Notes under the pieces: model-generated
Told to the model about the DNA's origin: nothing
The model's input: the letters and a program-made list of their open reading frames with translations, nothing else
The model's database searches: none
Translations under genes and position numbers: made by a program
Part shown: positions 24,078-33,650 of the stretch, piece by piece
How positions within the stretch are numbered: the first letter of the stretch is position 1
Layout: each line of letters starts with the position of its first letter
Assembly (NCBI RefSeq): GCF_022919095.1
Contig: NZ_CP095073.1
Location: forward strand, 1,612,001-1,676,000
Source of the DNA: Halobacillus salinarum
Lineage (GTDB): Bacteria; Bacillota; Bacilli; Bacillales; Halobacillaceae
DNA: 64,000 nucleotides
Reading direction: 5' to 3'

Positions 24078-26678
24078 ATGGTTCCTTTTGTTCTTGGTTT
24101 TCATGAAATGGAAAAATCACAGCTTCTGCTCGTTGGGTGGAAAAGTTTACGCCTGGGTGAATTATCAAAACTCGAAGACATTTACGTGCCGGAAGGTTTT
24201 TGTATTACAACTGCAGCTTATCAAAAAGCCATCGAACGGAATGAAGCGTATCAAGCTTTATTAGATCAATTAACAATGATGAAGATTGAAGACCGTGACC
24301 AAATTTGTGAAGTCTCTAAGAACATACGACAAACCATTATCGATGTAGAAATCCCTTTAGAAATTACAGAAGGAGTGACTTATTATCTCTCCGAACTGGG
24401 GGATGACCATGCTTATGCTGTACGTTCCAGCGCGACAACTGAAGATTTACTACATGCTTCTTTTGCTGGACAGCAGGACACCTATTTAAATAACAAAGGA
24501 AAAGAAGCAATCTTATTACACATTAAAAAATGCTGGGCATCCTTATTTACAGAACGTGCAGTCATTTACCGTATGAAAAACGGATTTGATCACAGCCAAA
24601 AATATTTATCCGTAATCGTTCAACGGATGGTTTTCCCCCAGGCTTCCGGAATTTTATTTACCGCTGATCCAATGACATCCAACCGGAAGCTTTTGTCCAT
24701 TGAGGCTGGTTTTGGACTTGGAGAAGCGCTGGTTTCTGGATGGGTATCTCCCGATTGTTACAAAGTTCAGGAAGGAAAAATCGTTGATAAGAAAATAACC
24801 GCTCAAAAAATGGCCGTCTATGGAAGAAGAGAAGGGGGAACTGAAACGAAACAATTGTCTCCTGATCGACAAAATGCTCAAACTCTTACTGATCAGCAAA
24901 TTTTAGAACTAGCACGCATTGGAAGGCAGATCGAAACTTATTTTGGCTGTCCGCAAGATATCGAATGGTGTTTGGTAGAAAATACTTTTTATATGGTACA
25001 GAGTCGGCCCATCACTACACTTTTCCCCGTCCCTGAAGCAAACGATCAGGAAAACCATGTGTTTATCTCAGTCGGTCATCAACAAATGATGACCGATCCT
25101 ATAAAACCTTTGGGATTATCTTTTTTCTTATTAACAACGAATGCACCCATGCATAAAGCTGGTGGAAGGTTGTATGTCGATGTCACGCCTCAACTAGCTT
25201 CACCTGTTAGCAGGAACATGTTATTGAAATCCATGGGACAGCACGATCCTCTCTTAAAAGACGCGATTATGACTATTATCGAACGAGAAGGTTTTATTAC
25301 ACCATTATCAAATGATCATAGAGCTCCGGTCCCTGATAGAAACAAAACAGATAGGTTGGAACAAATTGAAAAAAATCCAGCAATTGTTGCTGATTTGATG
25401 AAGAAAAGCCAAGCTTCGATCGAAGAGTTAGAACAAAAAATCCAAACGAAATCAGGCTCCGAGTTATTTGATTTTATTCTGGAGGATATCCAGGAATTAA
25501 AGAAAATTTTATTTGCTCCACAAAGCTCCGCTGTTTTTATGGCAGCAATCAATGCTTCAACATGGATCAATGAAAAAATGAACTATTGGTTAGGGGAGAA
25601 AAATCCTGCAGATACGCTCGCCCAATCTGTACAAAATAATATTACTTCAGAAATGGGGCTTCAGCTATTGGATGTTGCCGATGTAATTCGCCCGTATCCA
25701 GAAGTTGTAAAGTATTTACAAAGTGTTGAAGATGAGAACTTTTTGGATGAAATGGTTAAGTTTGAGGGAGGACAGGAAAGTCGAGATGCTATTGATGCGT
25801 TTCTTAATAAATATGGAATGCGCTGCAGCGGAGAAATCGATATTACTAGAGCTCGCTGGAATGAAAAACCAACCGCTCTTGTGCCTATGATTCTTAGTAA
25901 CATCAAAAACTTTGCACCTAGTGCTGGTCCATCCAAGTTCGAGCAGGGACTGCGTGCCGCTTTGGAAAAAGAAAAAGAGTTACTAGAAAGATTAAAACAA
26001 TTACCAGATGGTGAACAAAAGGCGAAAGAAACAAAACGTATGATTGACTTGATCCGGAACTTCATCGGATATCGTGAATATCCAAAATACGGCATGATGA
26101 AGCGTTATTTCGTCTATAAAAAAGCTTTACTGAAAGAAGCCGGAAAACTGGCGCGAAGGGGCGTTATTCATGAAAAGGAAGACATATACTATCTTACTTT
26201 AGAAGAATTTCGTGAAACGGTACGTACTCATAAAAGGGATGACGAAATTATCAGTCGAAGAAAAGACGAGTATCAATTCTTTAATAAACTGACTCCACCT
26301 CGTTTGATCACCTCCGATGGTGAGATCATTGCAGGTAAATACCGAAGAGATCACCTTCCATCAGGGGCACTTGCAGGTCTTCCGGTTTCTTCCGGAGTGA
26401 TAGAGGGAAGAGCACGTGTCATTTTAAACATGGAGGATGCTAACTTTGAAGATGGAGACATATTAGTCACCTCCTATACCGACCCTAGTTGGACACCGCT
26501 CTTTGTATCTATAAAAGGACTTATCACAGAAGTTGGTGGATTGATGACTCATGGGGCAGTAATCGCACGTGAATATGGTCTGCCAGCCGTTGTTGGTGTA
26601 GAGAATGCCAGCCAACTGATAAAAGATGGCCAGCGAATTCGCTTGAATGGCACAGAAGGATATATTGAATTATTGTAA
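24078..26678 (+). CDS. rph: Rifamycin-inactivating phosphotransferase (RPH)
   Basis: The 866-residue three-domain protein has an N-terminal ATP-binding domain (YAVRSSATTEDLLHASFAGQ, SGILFTADPMTS, PQDIEWCL, MVQSRPITTL; residues 1 to about 315), a central variable rifampin-binding domain, and a C-terminal swivelling His domain (SWTPLF..., GGLMTHGAVIAREYGLP). With ATG 24078 the catalytic His falls at residue 825, the position reported for Listeria RPH, supporting both start and identity. RPH converts rifampin, ATP and water to phospho-rifampin, AMP and phosphate. AAGGGGTGA lies eight bases before the ATG. It is more RPH-like than PEP synthase by size and by lacking a C-terminal PEP-binding barrel. 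helD follows after 60 bp. Confidence 0.9.
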   Translation: MVPFVLGFHEMEKSQLLLVGWKSLRLGELSKLEDIYVPEGFCITTAAYQKAIERNEAYQALLDQLTMMKIEDRDQICEVSKNIRQTIIDVEIPLEITEGVTYYLSELGDDHAYAVRSSATTEDLLHASFAGQQDTYLNNKGKEAILLHIKKCWASLFTERAVIYRMKNGFDHSQKYLSVIVQRMVFPQASGILFTADPMTSNRKLLSIEAGFGLGEALVSGWVSPDCYKVQEGKIVDKKITAQKMAVYGRREGGTETKQLSPDRQNAQTLTDQQILELARIGRQIETYFGCPQDIEWCLVENTFYMVQSRPITTLFPVPEANDQENHVFISVGHQQMMTDPIKPLGLSFFLLTTNAPMHKAGGRLYVDVTPQLASPVSRNMLLKSMGQHDPLLKDAIMTIIEREGFITPLSNDHRAPVPDRNKTDRLEQIEKNPAIVADLMKKSQASIEELEQKIQTKSGSELFDFILEDIQELKKILFAPQSSAVFMAAINASTWINEKMNYWLGEKNPADTLAQSVQNNITSEMGLQLLDVADVIRPYPEVVKYLQSVEDENFLDEMVKFEGGQESRDAIDAFLNKYGMRCSGEIDITRARWNEKPTALVPMILSNIKNFAPSAGPSKFEQGLRAALEKEKELLERLKQLPDGEQKAKETKRMIDLIRNFIGYREYPKYGMMKRYFVYKKALLKEAGKLARRGVIHEKEDIYYLTLEEFRETVRTHKRDDEIISRRKDEYQFFNKLTPPRLITSDGEIIAGKYRRDHLPSGALAGLPVSSGVIEGRARVILNMEDANFEDGDILVTSYTDPSWTPLFVSIKGLITEVGGLMTHGAVIAREYGLPAVVGVENASQLIKDGQRIRLNGTEGYIELL

Positions 26679-26712
26679 TGGTTTGGTGAGAACTTTGGAT
26701 TTGATAGAAAAG

Positions 26713-26735
26713 AAACCGACTTTAAGGAGTGGTTT
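26713..26735 (+). promoter_or_regulatory. Hairpin enclosing the helD ribosome binding site
   Basis: AAACC-G-ACT (26713-26721) can pair with AGTGGTTT (26728-26735), leaving TTAAGG in the loop; the AAGGAG site of helD is thus partly in loop and stem, and ATTTTG with the TTG start follows. It could limit helD translation or act as a weak terminator. Structure is predicted by eye only. Confidence 0.35.
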
Positions 26736-26738
26736 ATT

Positions 26739-29123
26739 TTGAATAAAGATCATCAAATAGAGCAGGATTATTTGAATAAAGTGATGAGTACGATTGCGCA
26801 CCAAATAGAAGAGGTTGAAGCGGATACTGCCAAGCGTAAAAAAACAGTGGTTCACATTCGTAAGCATTTCTGGGATGACCTTAAAGTGAATATGGATACA
26901 TTTGATGATTACCTTGAGACGATTATCGGGTTGCGGCAGCAAGCCCAGGATTTATCAGTAAGTCAAACGACACACAGACACGCATATAACAGACTTGGAA
27001 AGCTCAAGCGAATCGAGAAATCTCCCTTCTTTGGCCGGATTGATTTCGTGGAAGAAGGTATGAACGTCTCTGAGTCGGTCTATGTTGGTGTAGCGACAGT
27101 TACTGATGAAACGAACGAAACCATCCTTATTCACGATTGGCGGGCTCCGATTTCAAGTATCTATTATGATTATCCTCCTGGTCCGGCGGAATACACTACT
27201 CCGGAAGGAAAAATTTACGGTCAACTTGAGAAGAAGTGGCAGTACACCATAAGCGATGGAGTCATTCAATCCATGTTCGACACGAGCCTTACGATCGGAG
27301 ATGAAATCCTGCAGCAAGTCCTGGGGAAAGCCTCCAATAAACATATGCAAAGCATAGTGGCTACCATTCAGAAGGAGCAAAATAAGATCATCCGAAACGT
27401 GAGTGGAAGACTATTAATCGTACAAGGGGCAGCGGGAAGCGGGAAGACATCAGCTGCTCTCCAGCGAATTGCTTATTTCCTTTATAAATATCGCGAAATG
27501 TTAAAAGCCGATCAAATTGTATTGTTTTCTCCTAACAAGATGTTCAGCAACTATGTCTCTCATGTACTCCCAGAACTTGGGGAAGAAAATATGCAGCAGG
27601 AAACCTTTCAGGATTATTTAGAATACCGGTTGGACCGCTTCTTTACTGTGGAGGATCCTTATGATCAATTGGAATACCTGCTTGAATCTGTAGATGATCC
27701 TAACTATGAAACGAGAAAAGCAAGTATTCACTTTAAAGCTTCCTCTTCTTTCTTTGAAGGAATTAAAAGGTACAGGGAAATATTAGCGTCCGCAGGAATG
27801 GTTTTTAAAGGGATTAAATTTCGCGGACAGCCGCTTGTTACGTCTCAGCAAATGACCGACGTCTTTTATAATAAAGACTCAGCTCTTCGCTTTCATAATC
27901 GAATCGACAAATTGAAAGAGTGGCTGTTAAAAGAAATTGATAAAACGGAAAAAATGGAAGTGGAAAAGGACTGGGTACAGGAAGAAATTGAGCTGCTCAG
28001 CAAAGAAGAGCTTCAGAAAGTGTACGATCAATTAGAGAAAACTGATAAATATAGTGAAAACTCCTATGAATTTTACGAAAAGGAAAACAAGGTGCTTGCG
28101 CGAATGATCGTCCTAAAAAAGCTGAGACCGTTACGTAAGAAAGTCAAAGCACTTGCATTTATCGATAGTAAACAATTATACAAGCAGATTTTTGAAAATG
28201 GCATGAGCGGTAAGCTTTGGGATGAGCAGGAGCTTCCTGAAGAGTGGAGAGAGATTTCCAGCATGACAAGAGATATGCTGGACGAAGAGAAGCTTTACCA
28301 CGAGGATGCCACCCCCTATTTGCTGCTCAAGGAACTTATTCTAGGCTTTCAGTCCAATTCTTCCATAAAATATGTACTCATAGATGAAGCTCAGGATTAT
28401 TCTGTGTTTCAGTTTGAGTTTATTAAAAGGTTGTTTCCAAGTGCCAGGATGACGGTTCTCGGCGACTTCAATCAGGCGATCTTTGCTCATGCGAATAACG
28501 TTGCTGACTTCCAGTCGTTAACCAGCTTATATGGGGCTGAGGAAACAGAGCGTATCACGTTAGATCGCAGTTATCGTTCGACCAGGGAGATTATTGAATT
28601 TACTCGTGAACTTGTCCCTGAAGGTGAACAAATTATGGCCTTTGACCGGGAAGGAGAGAAGCCGATCCTTTCAAGGCTCTCTAATCAAACTGAATTACAC
28701 AGAGAAATCAGATCGAAAGTTGTAGACTTACAGAATAGTGGGTGCGAAACGATCGCCATCATTTGTAAATCAGCAGCAGAGAGTTTGTCAGCTTATCAAT
28801 CTCTTCAAACCATAAACGACCTGAAGCTTGTTAAGAAGAACACCGACGACTATGAACAAGGGGTTGTGGTGATTCCTGCCTATCTAGCGAAAGGAATCGA
28901 GTTTGATGCGGTCATTATTTATAATGCTGCTGAGCAAATTTATGGAAAAGAGAGTCTGCGCCGCTTGTTTTATACGGCATGTACGAGGGCAATGCATCAT
29001 TTGTATCTATATAGTGTAGGTGAACCAAACCAATTTATAAGAAAAATATCACCTGGAAAACTGAACAACGCGAACAATTATCATGTTGATCGAAAACAGT
29101 CTCCTGGATTTATGGGAGGCTGA
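26739..29123 (+). CDS. helD: RNA polymerase recycling motor ATPase HelD (UvrD-like)
   Basis: The 794-residue superfamily 1 helicase-like ATPase has an N-terminal coiled-coil arm (about residues 1-80, charged helices), Walker A GAAGSGKTSAALQR, Walker B YVLIDEAQDYSVFQ, the GDFNQAIF motif III, LDRSYRST (motif IV) and AYLAKGIEFDAVII plus YTACTRAMHHL (motifs V-VI). Firmicute HelD enters the RNAP secondary and main channels to release stalled complexes; actinobacterial HelR relatives displace rifamycin. Start is TTG with AAGGAG upstream. It follows rph by 60 bp without a clear strong terminator, so an rph-helD operon is likely. Confidence 0.88.
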   Translation: MNKDHQIEQDYLNKVMSTIAHQIEEVEADTAKRKKTVVHIRKHFWDDLKVNMDTFDDYLETIIGLRQQAQDLSVSQTTHRHAYNRLGKLKRIEKSPFFGRIDFVEEGMNVSESVYVGVATVTDETNETILIHDWRAPISSIYYDYPPGPAEYTTPEGKIYGQLEKKWQYTISDGVIQSMFDTSLTIGDEILQQVLGKASNKHMQSIVATIQKEQNKIIRNVSGRLLIVQGAAGSGKTSAALQRIAYFLYKYREMLKADQIVLFSPNKMFSNYVSHVLPELGEENMQQETFQDYLEYRLDRFFTVEDPYDQLEYLLESVDDPNYETRKASIHFKASSSFFEGIKRYREILASAGMVFKGIKFRGQPLVTSQQMTDVFYNKDSALRFHNRIDKLKEWLLKEIDKTEKMEVEKDWVQEEIELLSKEELQKVYDQLEKTDKYSENSYEFYEKENKVLARMIVLKKLRPLRKKVKALAFIDSKQLYKQIFENGMSGKLWDEQELPEEWREISSMTRDMLDEEKLYHEDATPYLLLKELILGFQSNSSIKYVLIDEAQDYSVFQFEFIKRLFPSARMTVLGDFNQAIFAHANNVADFQSLTSLYGAEETERITLDRSYRSTREIIEFTRELVPEGEQIMAFDREGEKPILSRLSNQTELHREIRSKVVDLQNSGCETIAIICKSAAESLSAYQSLQTINDLKLVKKNTDDYEQGVVVIPAYLAKGIEFDAVIIYNAAEQIYGKESLRRLFYTACTRAMHHLYLYSVGEPNQFIRKISPGKLNNANNYHVDRKQSPGFMGG

Positions 29124-29200
29124 TCATCCTCAATGGTAAATACGAGGCTGATTCAAGTTAAAAAGAATGACGGAGATTAGATTTGAAGTTCATCGGCCAT

Positions 29201-29267
29201 AAAAAATCCGAATGATGGTGAAATCTTATTATCATAAGTGTCACTTTCATTCGGATTTTACTTTTTT
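29201..29267 (+). terminator. Long hairpin after helD
   Basis: AAAATCCGAATGA pairs with TCATTCGGATTTT around a long, internally structured loop (GGTGA/TCAC also pair), followed by ACTTTTTT. Probable helD terminator. Apart from it, 29124-29451 shows no convincing gene. Confidence 0.7.
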
Positions 29268-29451
29268 CGCGCCTCATTGTTACATCGATCCTGTCAATTA
29301 AAACAGCCTGCCCATTGCTGAATGAAGTTTTCCCTTTATTCATTCTCGGCGTTCTTTTCAGGAGCAAGTCCATTTTATTCAAAACTTCAGCTCGATAATT
29401 GAGCCAAGGAGCATGCATCCTAAGCATACATCTTCCTTTATGCGGTTTTCA

Positions 29452-29817
29452 TCACCATCGTAAAGCAATAGTTAACCTGCAGCAATCCTTAGCAGCTATT
29501 TTGGATTTGAATGTTAACCTGAAACTGTCTGGTGTAAAATGAATGTCGACATCTGAGGATACTCCAATGGAATGAATTAATCGTTTCACTTCCTCGAAAT
29601 CTGAACGTTGGGCAGCCTCCATTAAATGTGTACTAAAATCTTTTGATTCAGATATTTGATTAAGCACCATATTGGCTTGTTTCATGAGTGTTTTGGATTC
29701 ATTTGCTGATTGACGGAAGAATTCCGGGTCAACCGGAGGCAATGGCCGAGTCGGACCATAATCGTTAAGCAAGTACAAGGGAAGGTAATAGTAATAAGGA
29801 AGAGGTGAAACATACAT
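29452..29817 (-). CDS. Conserved-looking small protein, unknown
   Basis: A 121-residue protein with a Tyr/Pro-rich N-terminus (MYVSPLPYYYYLPLYLL), a helical middle (SANESKTLMKQANMVLNQIS) and a C-terminal beta-like part with paired Cys in AKDCCRLTIALRW. ATG 29817 is preferred over TTG 29820; GGGAGTGAAGG precedes it. The layout recalls small Bacillaceae proteins often linked to the spore, but I cannot name a family and do not assign a function. It is transcribed convergently with helD. Confidence 0.6.
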   Translation of the reverse strand: MYVSPLPYYYYLPLYLLNDYGPTRPLPPVDPEFFRQSANESKTLMKQANMVLNQISESKDFSTHLMEAAQRSDFEEVKRLIHSIGVSSDVDIHFTPDSFRLTFKSKIAAKDCCRLTIALRW

Positions 29818-30109
29818 CAACAGCCTTCACTCCCAAAACTCACATTTCATGTACTATATGCATAGCATGCTTGGGATGTTTTTATTTCCTCAGTATAAGA
29901 TCACTTAAGTCTCTTCCTTAAAACACAGATAATTCTAGAGTTTTCGGTGATTACCCTGGTTCCTTTTTAAATCGAATTGGTGAGTGGCTGTACAGAGGAC
30001 GGCTTTTTTTGATAGTGCTTGTTGTCATAAGTATTATAAAATATTCACACAAGGCGGTTCATTTCCTTTATGATTAATAACAAGAGTAGCCGAACAAAGG
30101 ATGACAGTT

Positions 30110-30877
30110 GTGTCGAAAACTAAACCTAAATACCAAACGTGGATCAGAATTAATAAACTCCTTATTTTTCTAATGATCTCTCTGCTTCTTCTCTTCACTG
30201 CGCTATTACCTGTGCCTTTATTTTTGCGAATCTTTTCAGGAGTTATAGCTCTTCCGTTTCTTTATATCACCTTTATCCTTTCTTATTCTGTTTATCAATT
30301 TTCAGCAATTGGAGGGAATTATCAGTCGAAAATACATGATCTTATAGTTGCTGAGAGTAATACGAATGGAAAAGGAAAAATTTTGGATATAGGGACAGGC
30401 AGTGGTTCACTCATCATTAAGCTTGCGAAAGCTTATCCTCATACAGTTTTAACGGGGATTGATTATTGGGGCGGGAATTGGGAATATTCAAAAGCTCAAT
30501 GCCAGCAGAATGCTGAAATAGAAGGGGTCGCTGAGAGAATTATTTTTTTGAAAGCCAGTGCTGCGGAACTCCCTTTTAAGTCTCGTGACTTTGATGGAAT
30601 TGTAAGTTGTTTAACATTCCACGAAGTAAGGGACAGGCAAGACAAAATGGAAGTGATAAAAGAGGCATTAAGAGTTTTAAAGCCCGGGGGTGTCTTTGTA
30701 TTTTTAGATTTGTTTAATGATAAAAAGATATTTGGAGATGAAAAAGTGATCGCGCAGGCATTCGAGGAAGTGTTGGAATGGAAACAATCGCCGCTTGCTG
30801 AAGAGATGAAATTGCCAAAGCTTTTGTTAAGCAGAAAAGTATTAGGAAATGCAATGATACTAAGCGGTAAAAAATAA
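30110..30877 (+). CDS. Class I SAM-dependent methyltransferase, membrane-anchored
   Basis: A 255-residue protein with two N-terminal hydrophobic segments (about residues 15-37 and 43-62) followed by a Rossmann methyltransferase domain: KILDIGTGSGSLIIKLA (SAM motif I), VLTGIDYWGGNW (motif II acidic region), FDGIVSCLTFHEV and LRVLKPGGVFVFLDLF. GTG 30110 is favoured because AAAGGATG precedes it by a normal distance while ATG 30101 abuts AAAGG. The methyl acceptor is unknown. A terminator follows. Confidence 0.8.
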   Translation: MSKTKPKYQTWIRINKLLIFLMISLLLLFTALLPVPLFLRIFSGVIALPFLYITFILSYSVYQFSAIGGNYQSKIHDLIVAESNTNGKGKILDIGTGSGSLIIKLAKAYPHTVLTGIDYWGGNWEYSKAQCQQNAEIEGVAERIIFLKASAAELPFKSRDFDGIVSCLTFHEVRDRQDKMEVIKEALRVLKPGGVFVFLDLFNDKKIFGDEKVIAQAFEEVLEWKQSPLAEEMKLPKLLLSRKVLGNAMILSGKK

Positions 30878-30886
30878 CATGAATGT

Positions 30887-30930
30887 AAACCCACCCCATC
30901 GTCTTTTAAAATAAATGAGGTTGGTTTTTT
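30887..30930 (+). terminator. Terminator after the methyltransferase gene
   Basis: AACCCACCCCAT pairs with ATGAGGTTGGTT (ten of twelve positions) around a loop, followed by a T run ending at 30930. Confidence 0.65.
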
Positions 30931-30959
30931 ATACAATTCGTTCACCTCAGCCGTCATCG

Positions 30960-32042
30960 TTATTCCATTTTTTTCTTTCGGAGTACCGGTTGTTTTATAA
31001 CATAGGGAATGACAAGAGGCAGTAATAGATAAATGGTTAACAACCGGATCAGCTGCAGTGAAGCAACAATCGAAGCGTCCAAGTTAAGTACAGCAGCAGT
31101 CGAAGACATTTGCGGTGCACCTCCAGGGGCCATCGATAACATACTTGTGACATAATTAAGAGGGGTCGATACAAAAAAGAGTAAAGAAATGACAAATGTT
31201 AATACCAAATACATCATTAATATTCCGAGACTCAACCAGCCGATTTCTTTTAATTGCACTAATGTAGTTCTATCAAATCTTAGCCCTATGATTGCACCGA
31301 GCAGAGCTTGGGCAATTCCTACAATGATGCTTGGAAGAGAACCAATAGGAAAGAGGAACTGGTTTATTAAAAAGGCTAGCAGCATGGCGTATAATAGCTG
31401 CCCTGCAGGAATTTTGGCTTTCTTTGCAAGGAAAAGAGCAAGAGCAATGATCCCAAGCATACATACGATTTTGAACCCTGGAAAAAGCATCGTGCCATTC
31501 GTGGTACGGGCTGTGTCTGCGGTGTGAGCTGCTGCCTGTTCACCCCCGCTTCCACTCCAGTGTGCCACGAGCCCAGCTAAGACAGGGATGGATAAGGCAA
31601 TAAACATTGCCCGCGTCATCTGAAAGGCTGCAACAATCCGCTGATCTGCCTCGTATTCCTCACTTAAGGCAAGCATTGCAGAGGCGCCGCCTGGAATACA
31701 CGAAAATAATGCAGTGGTCCGGTCGAGATTCGAATAGCGGGTTAATATTCTGCTCAAGAGCCAGGCGCCAAGCATGATGGCCACCAAACTGACGAGCAGA
31801 GGTAAAAAATAAGAGGCTACTTCTTTAAACATACTGGTCTGCATAGTAAGTCCAATGCTTGTCCCTATTAGAGAAAGCGAAAATGGAAACAAATACGATG
31901 GCATAGATAGTTCGCTAATGTTGAGTCGAAAAAAGACACCGAACATGAGTGAGCCGATTAACCACCCTGCAGGAATGTGAAGTAAAGATAACAGCCATCC
32001 AAAAAAAGCAGCGGCTATAAGATATAGAAATGTACGTGTCAT
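30960..32042 (-). CDS. AbrB-family membrane transporter
   Basis: The 360-residue protein has about ten hydrophobic segments arranged as two homologous halves, each with the AbrB pattern: FFGWLLSLLHIPAGWLIGSL near the N-terminus, TTALFSCIPGGASAMLALSE near the middle, and the matching SMAPGGAPQMSSTAAVL near the C-terminus. The family (COG3180) was once called putative ammonia monooxygenase but is better viewed as transporters of uncertain substrate; some members affect glycolate or glyphosate/AMPA handling. AAGGAAG precedes the ATG. It appears to be a single gene. Confidence 0.83.
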   Translation of the reverse strand: MTRTFLYLIAAAFFGWLLSLLHIPAGWLIGSLMFGVFFRLNISELSMPSYLFPFSLSLIGTSIGLTMQTSMFKEVASYFLPLLVSLVAIMLGAWLLSRILTRYSNLDRTTALFSCIPGGASAMLALSEEYEADQRIVAAFQMTRAMFIALSIPVLAGLVAHWSGSGGEQAAAHTADTARTTNGTMLFPGFKIVCMLGIIALALFLAKKAKIPAGQLLYAMLLAFLINQFLFPIGSLPSIIVGIAQALLGAIIGLRFDRTTLVQLKEIGWLSLGILMMYLVLTFVISLLFFVSTPLNYVTSMLSMAPGGAPQMSSTAAVLNLDASIVASLQLIRLLTIYLLLPLVIPYVIKQPVLRKKKME

Positions 32043-32160
32043 GTTCTTCCTTCTTTCTATACTTAAAAAAGCTTTAGGAAATCCTACACTTTATAAGCAG
32101 GTGCAAGTGCAGATCTTCTAACTATAAAGAGTGAAAATAGTCAATTACCATATCGGTAAA

Positions 32161-32733
32161 CTATTTATTTAAGGTATTAGCCCAGTCCTCCACAGTGATG
32201 ACTTCCGCTTGACGAGGGAATACTTTTTCTATAAGTACTTGATGGACCTCTGCGTCTGCATCAAGACAAGCATCTTTTAAGACGGTTAATGAAAAATCTT
32301 TATCTGCTGCTTCCCTCAAGGTTGATAACACGACTCCGCTCGTTGAAATCCCGCTAAGAATTAATGAATTAATTCCTTGAGATCTCAGGATAACCTCAAG
32401 AGTACTGCCGGCAAAAGCGCTAAATCGGTACTTGGTGATAATTGCTTCGTTTTCCTGAGGTTTAACCGATTCGTGAATTTGCGTAGAATCATCAGAAAGA
32501 GTCATGCCACCAGATTGGGAAATGGCAGAAAAAATTTTATTCCTAGAATTGACTTCAGGGTACCCTTCACTAAAGCCGACTCGGATAAAAAAGACAGGGA
32601 TATCGTTCTCACGGGCAATGGATAATGCCTTTTGGAAAGGTTCCACAACTTCTGTTTGGTCACCATAGCGGGAAACGATCCCATTCTGCAAATCCATTAA
32701 TAGTAAGGCTGTTTTTCCTTCACGATTGTCCAT
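32161..32733 (-). CDS. Isochorismatase-fold hydrolase lacking the catalytic Cys
   Basis: The 190-residue protein has the isochorismatase-like fold: LLLMDLQNGI with the catalytic Asp, ITKYRFSAF with the Lys, and LILSGISTSGVVLSTLREA where cysteine hydrolases carry the nucleophilic Cys. The cis-peptide region is kept but the Cys position is Val. It may be an isochorismatase-type (Cys-independent) enzyme or have lost classical amidase activity. It is divergent from a TetR regulator with a perfect inverted repeat between, suggesting TetR control. AAAGGAG lies about 12 bases before the ATG. Confidence 0.82.
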   Translation of the reverse strand: MDNREGKTALLLMDLQNGIVSRYGDQTEVVEPFQKALSIARENDIPVFFIRVGFSEGYPEVNSRNKIFSAISQSGGMTLSDDSTQIHESVKPQENEAIITKYRFSAFAGSTLEVILRSQGINSLILSGISTSGVVLSTLREAADKDFSLTVLKDACLDADAEVHQVLIEKVFPRQAEVITVEDWANTLNK

Positions 32734-32794
32734 AAGGTTGAATGCTCCTTTTCGTTTAAGGTAAAATTAAGTGGAGTGTTCTCCTGTTAATGGT

Positions 32795-32814
32795 AAACGG
32801 ATAATTCTCCGTTT
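32795..32814 (+). promoter_or_regulatory. Candidate TetR operator
   Basis: Perfect inverted repeat AAACGGA-TAATTC-TCCGTTT between the divergent hydrolase and TetR genes, about 35 bp before the TetR start. The position and symmetry fit a TetR-family dimer site controlling both genes. Confidence 0.6.
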
Positions 32815-32849
32815 GTCAAGATCCTGCTATGTAGTAAAGGAGAGGAAAT

Positions 32850-33449
32850 ATGCCAAAGAGTAGATCATTCAGCCATTCTAAAATAGAACGTCGTGATGCT
32901 GCAGAAAATCGACAGCGTATTCTTGAGGCGGCAGATAAGCTGTTTGAACAAAATGGAGTCGAGAAAGTCAGTATGAACCAAATTGCTGTAGAAGCTGGGA
33001 TTGGAGCGGGAACTTTATACCGGCGCTATCGGAATAAAGGCGAACTGTGTCTTGCTTTAATCAAAGATAATGCAGTGATGTGCTTCGAAGAAATTGACGC
33101 CTATTTGGAAGAAAACGAGACAGCACCAGCCAGTGAGCGATTAAAAGGAATGTTACGTATTTTCATTCATTTTAGAGAGAGTAAAGCCCAATTACTGAAA
33201 GGTGTTGAAGATGGGGAGCCAGCTAAACGGTCGTCTTCTAAGCGGAGTCCTTTATATGATGAATTGCATCACACTCTCGTAGGTTTATTTGATGAGATGA
33301 AGGAAGTGCATTCCAATACTGTTTTTAAAGCCGACATTTTACTTGCTGCTTTAAAGAGTGAAGAATACTTGTTTCAAAGAGAAGTAAGGGGATACTCACC
33401 CGAAGAAATTTTAGAACAGATTTATTCATTATTTATTCCAGAGGTTTAA
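32850..33449 (+). CDS. TetR-family transcriptional regulator
   Basis: A 199-residue regulator with an N-terminal TetR HTH (residues 16-60: NRQRILEAADKLFEQNGVEK, then MNQIAVEAGIGAGTLYRRY) and a helical ligand domain. AAAGGAGAGGAAAT precedes the ATG. It is divergent from the isochorismatase-fold hydrolase; the inverted repeat between them suggests autoregulation and control of that hydrolase. The ligand is unknown. Confidence 0.88.
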   Translation: MPKSRSFSHSKIERRDAAENRQRILEAADKLFEQNGVEKVSMNQIAVEAGIGAGTLYRRYRNKGELCLALIKDNAVMCFEEIDAYLEENETAPASERLKGMLRIFIHFRESKAQLLKGVEDGEPAKRSSSKRSPLYDELHHTLVGLFDEMKEVHSNTVFKADILLAALKSEEYLFQREVRGYSPEEILEQIYSLFIPEV

Positions 33450-33650
33450 GCGGGCACTATATATTTACAGCCAAACTGTTAATGATCTAGGTTGTGGATG
33501 ATAAGTGCCGTTCTCTTTAAACTAGATACGAGTGATTGTTTTTCAATGGATAGAGGCGGTGGTAGGGCAGGTATTGGAATTAATTTCTAAAATCCTTCAA
33601 AATAGAAGGTAGACCTTTATTATTTATCAAATAAAAGAGGAGGAACGAAT

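Noticed and set aside
24078-26678. Phosphoenolpyruvate synthase
   Set aside because: The ATP-grasp and His domains are shared, but the protein lacks the C-terminal PEP/pyruvate barrel and the His sits at residue 825 near the C-terminus, as in rifampin phosphotransferase.
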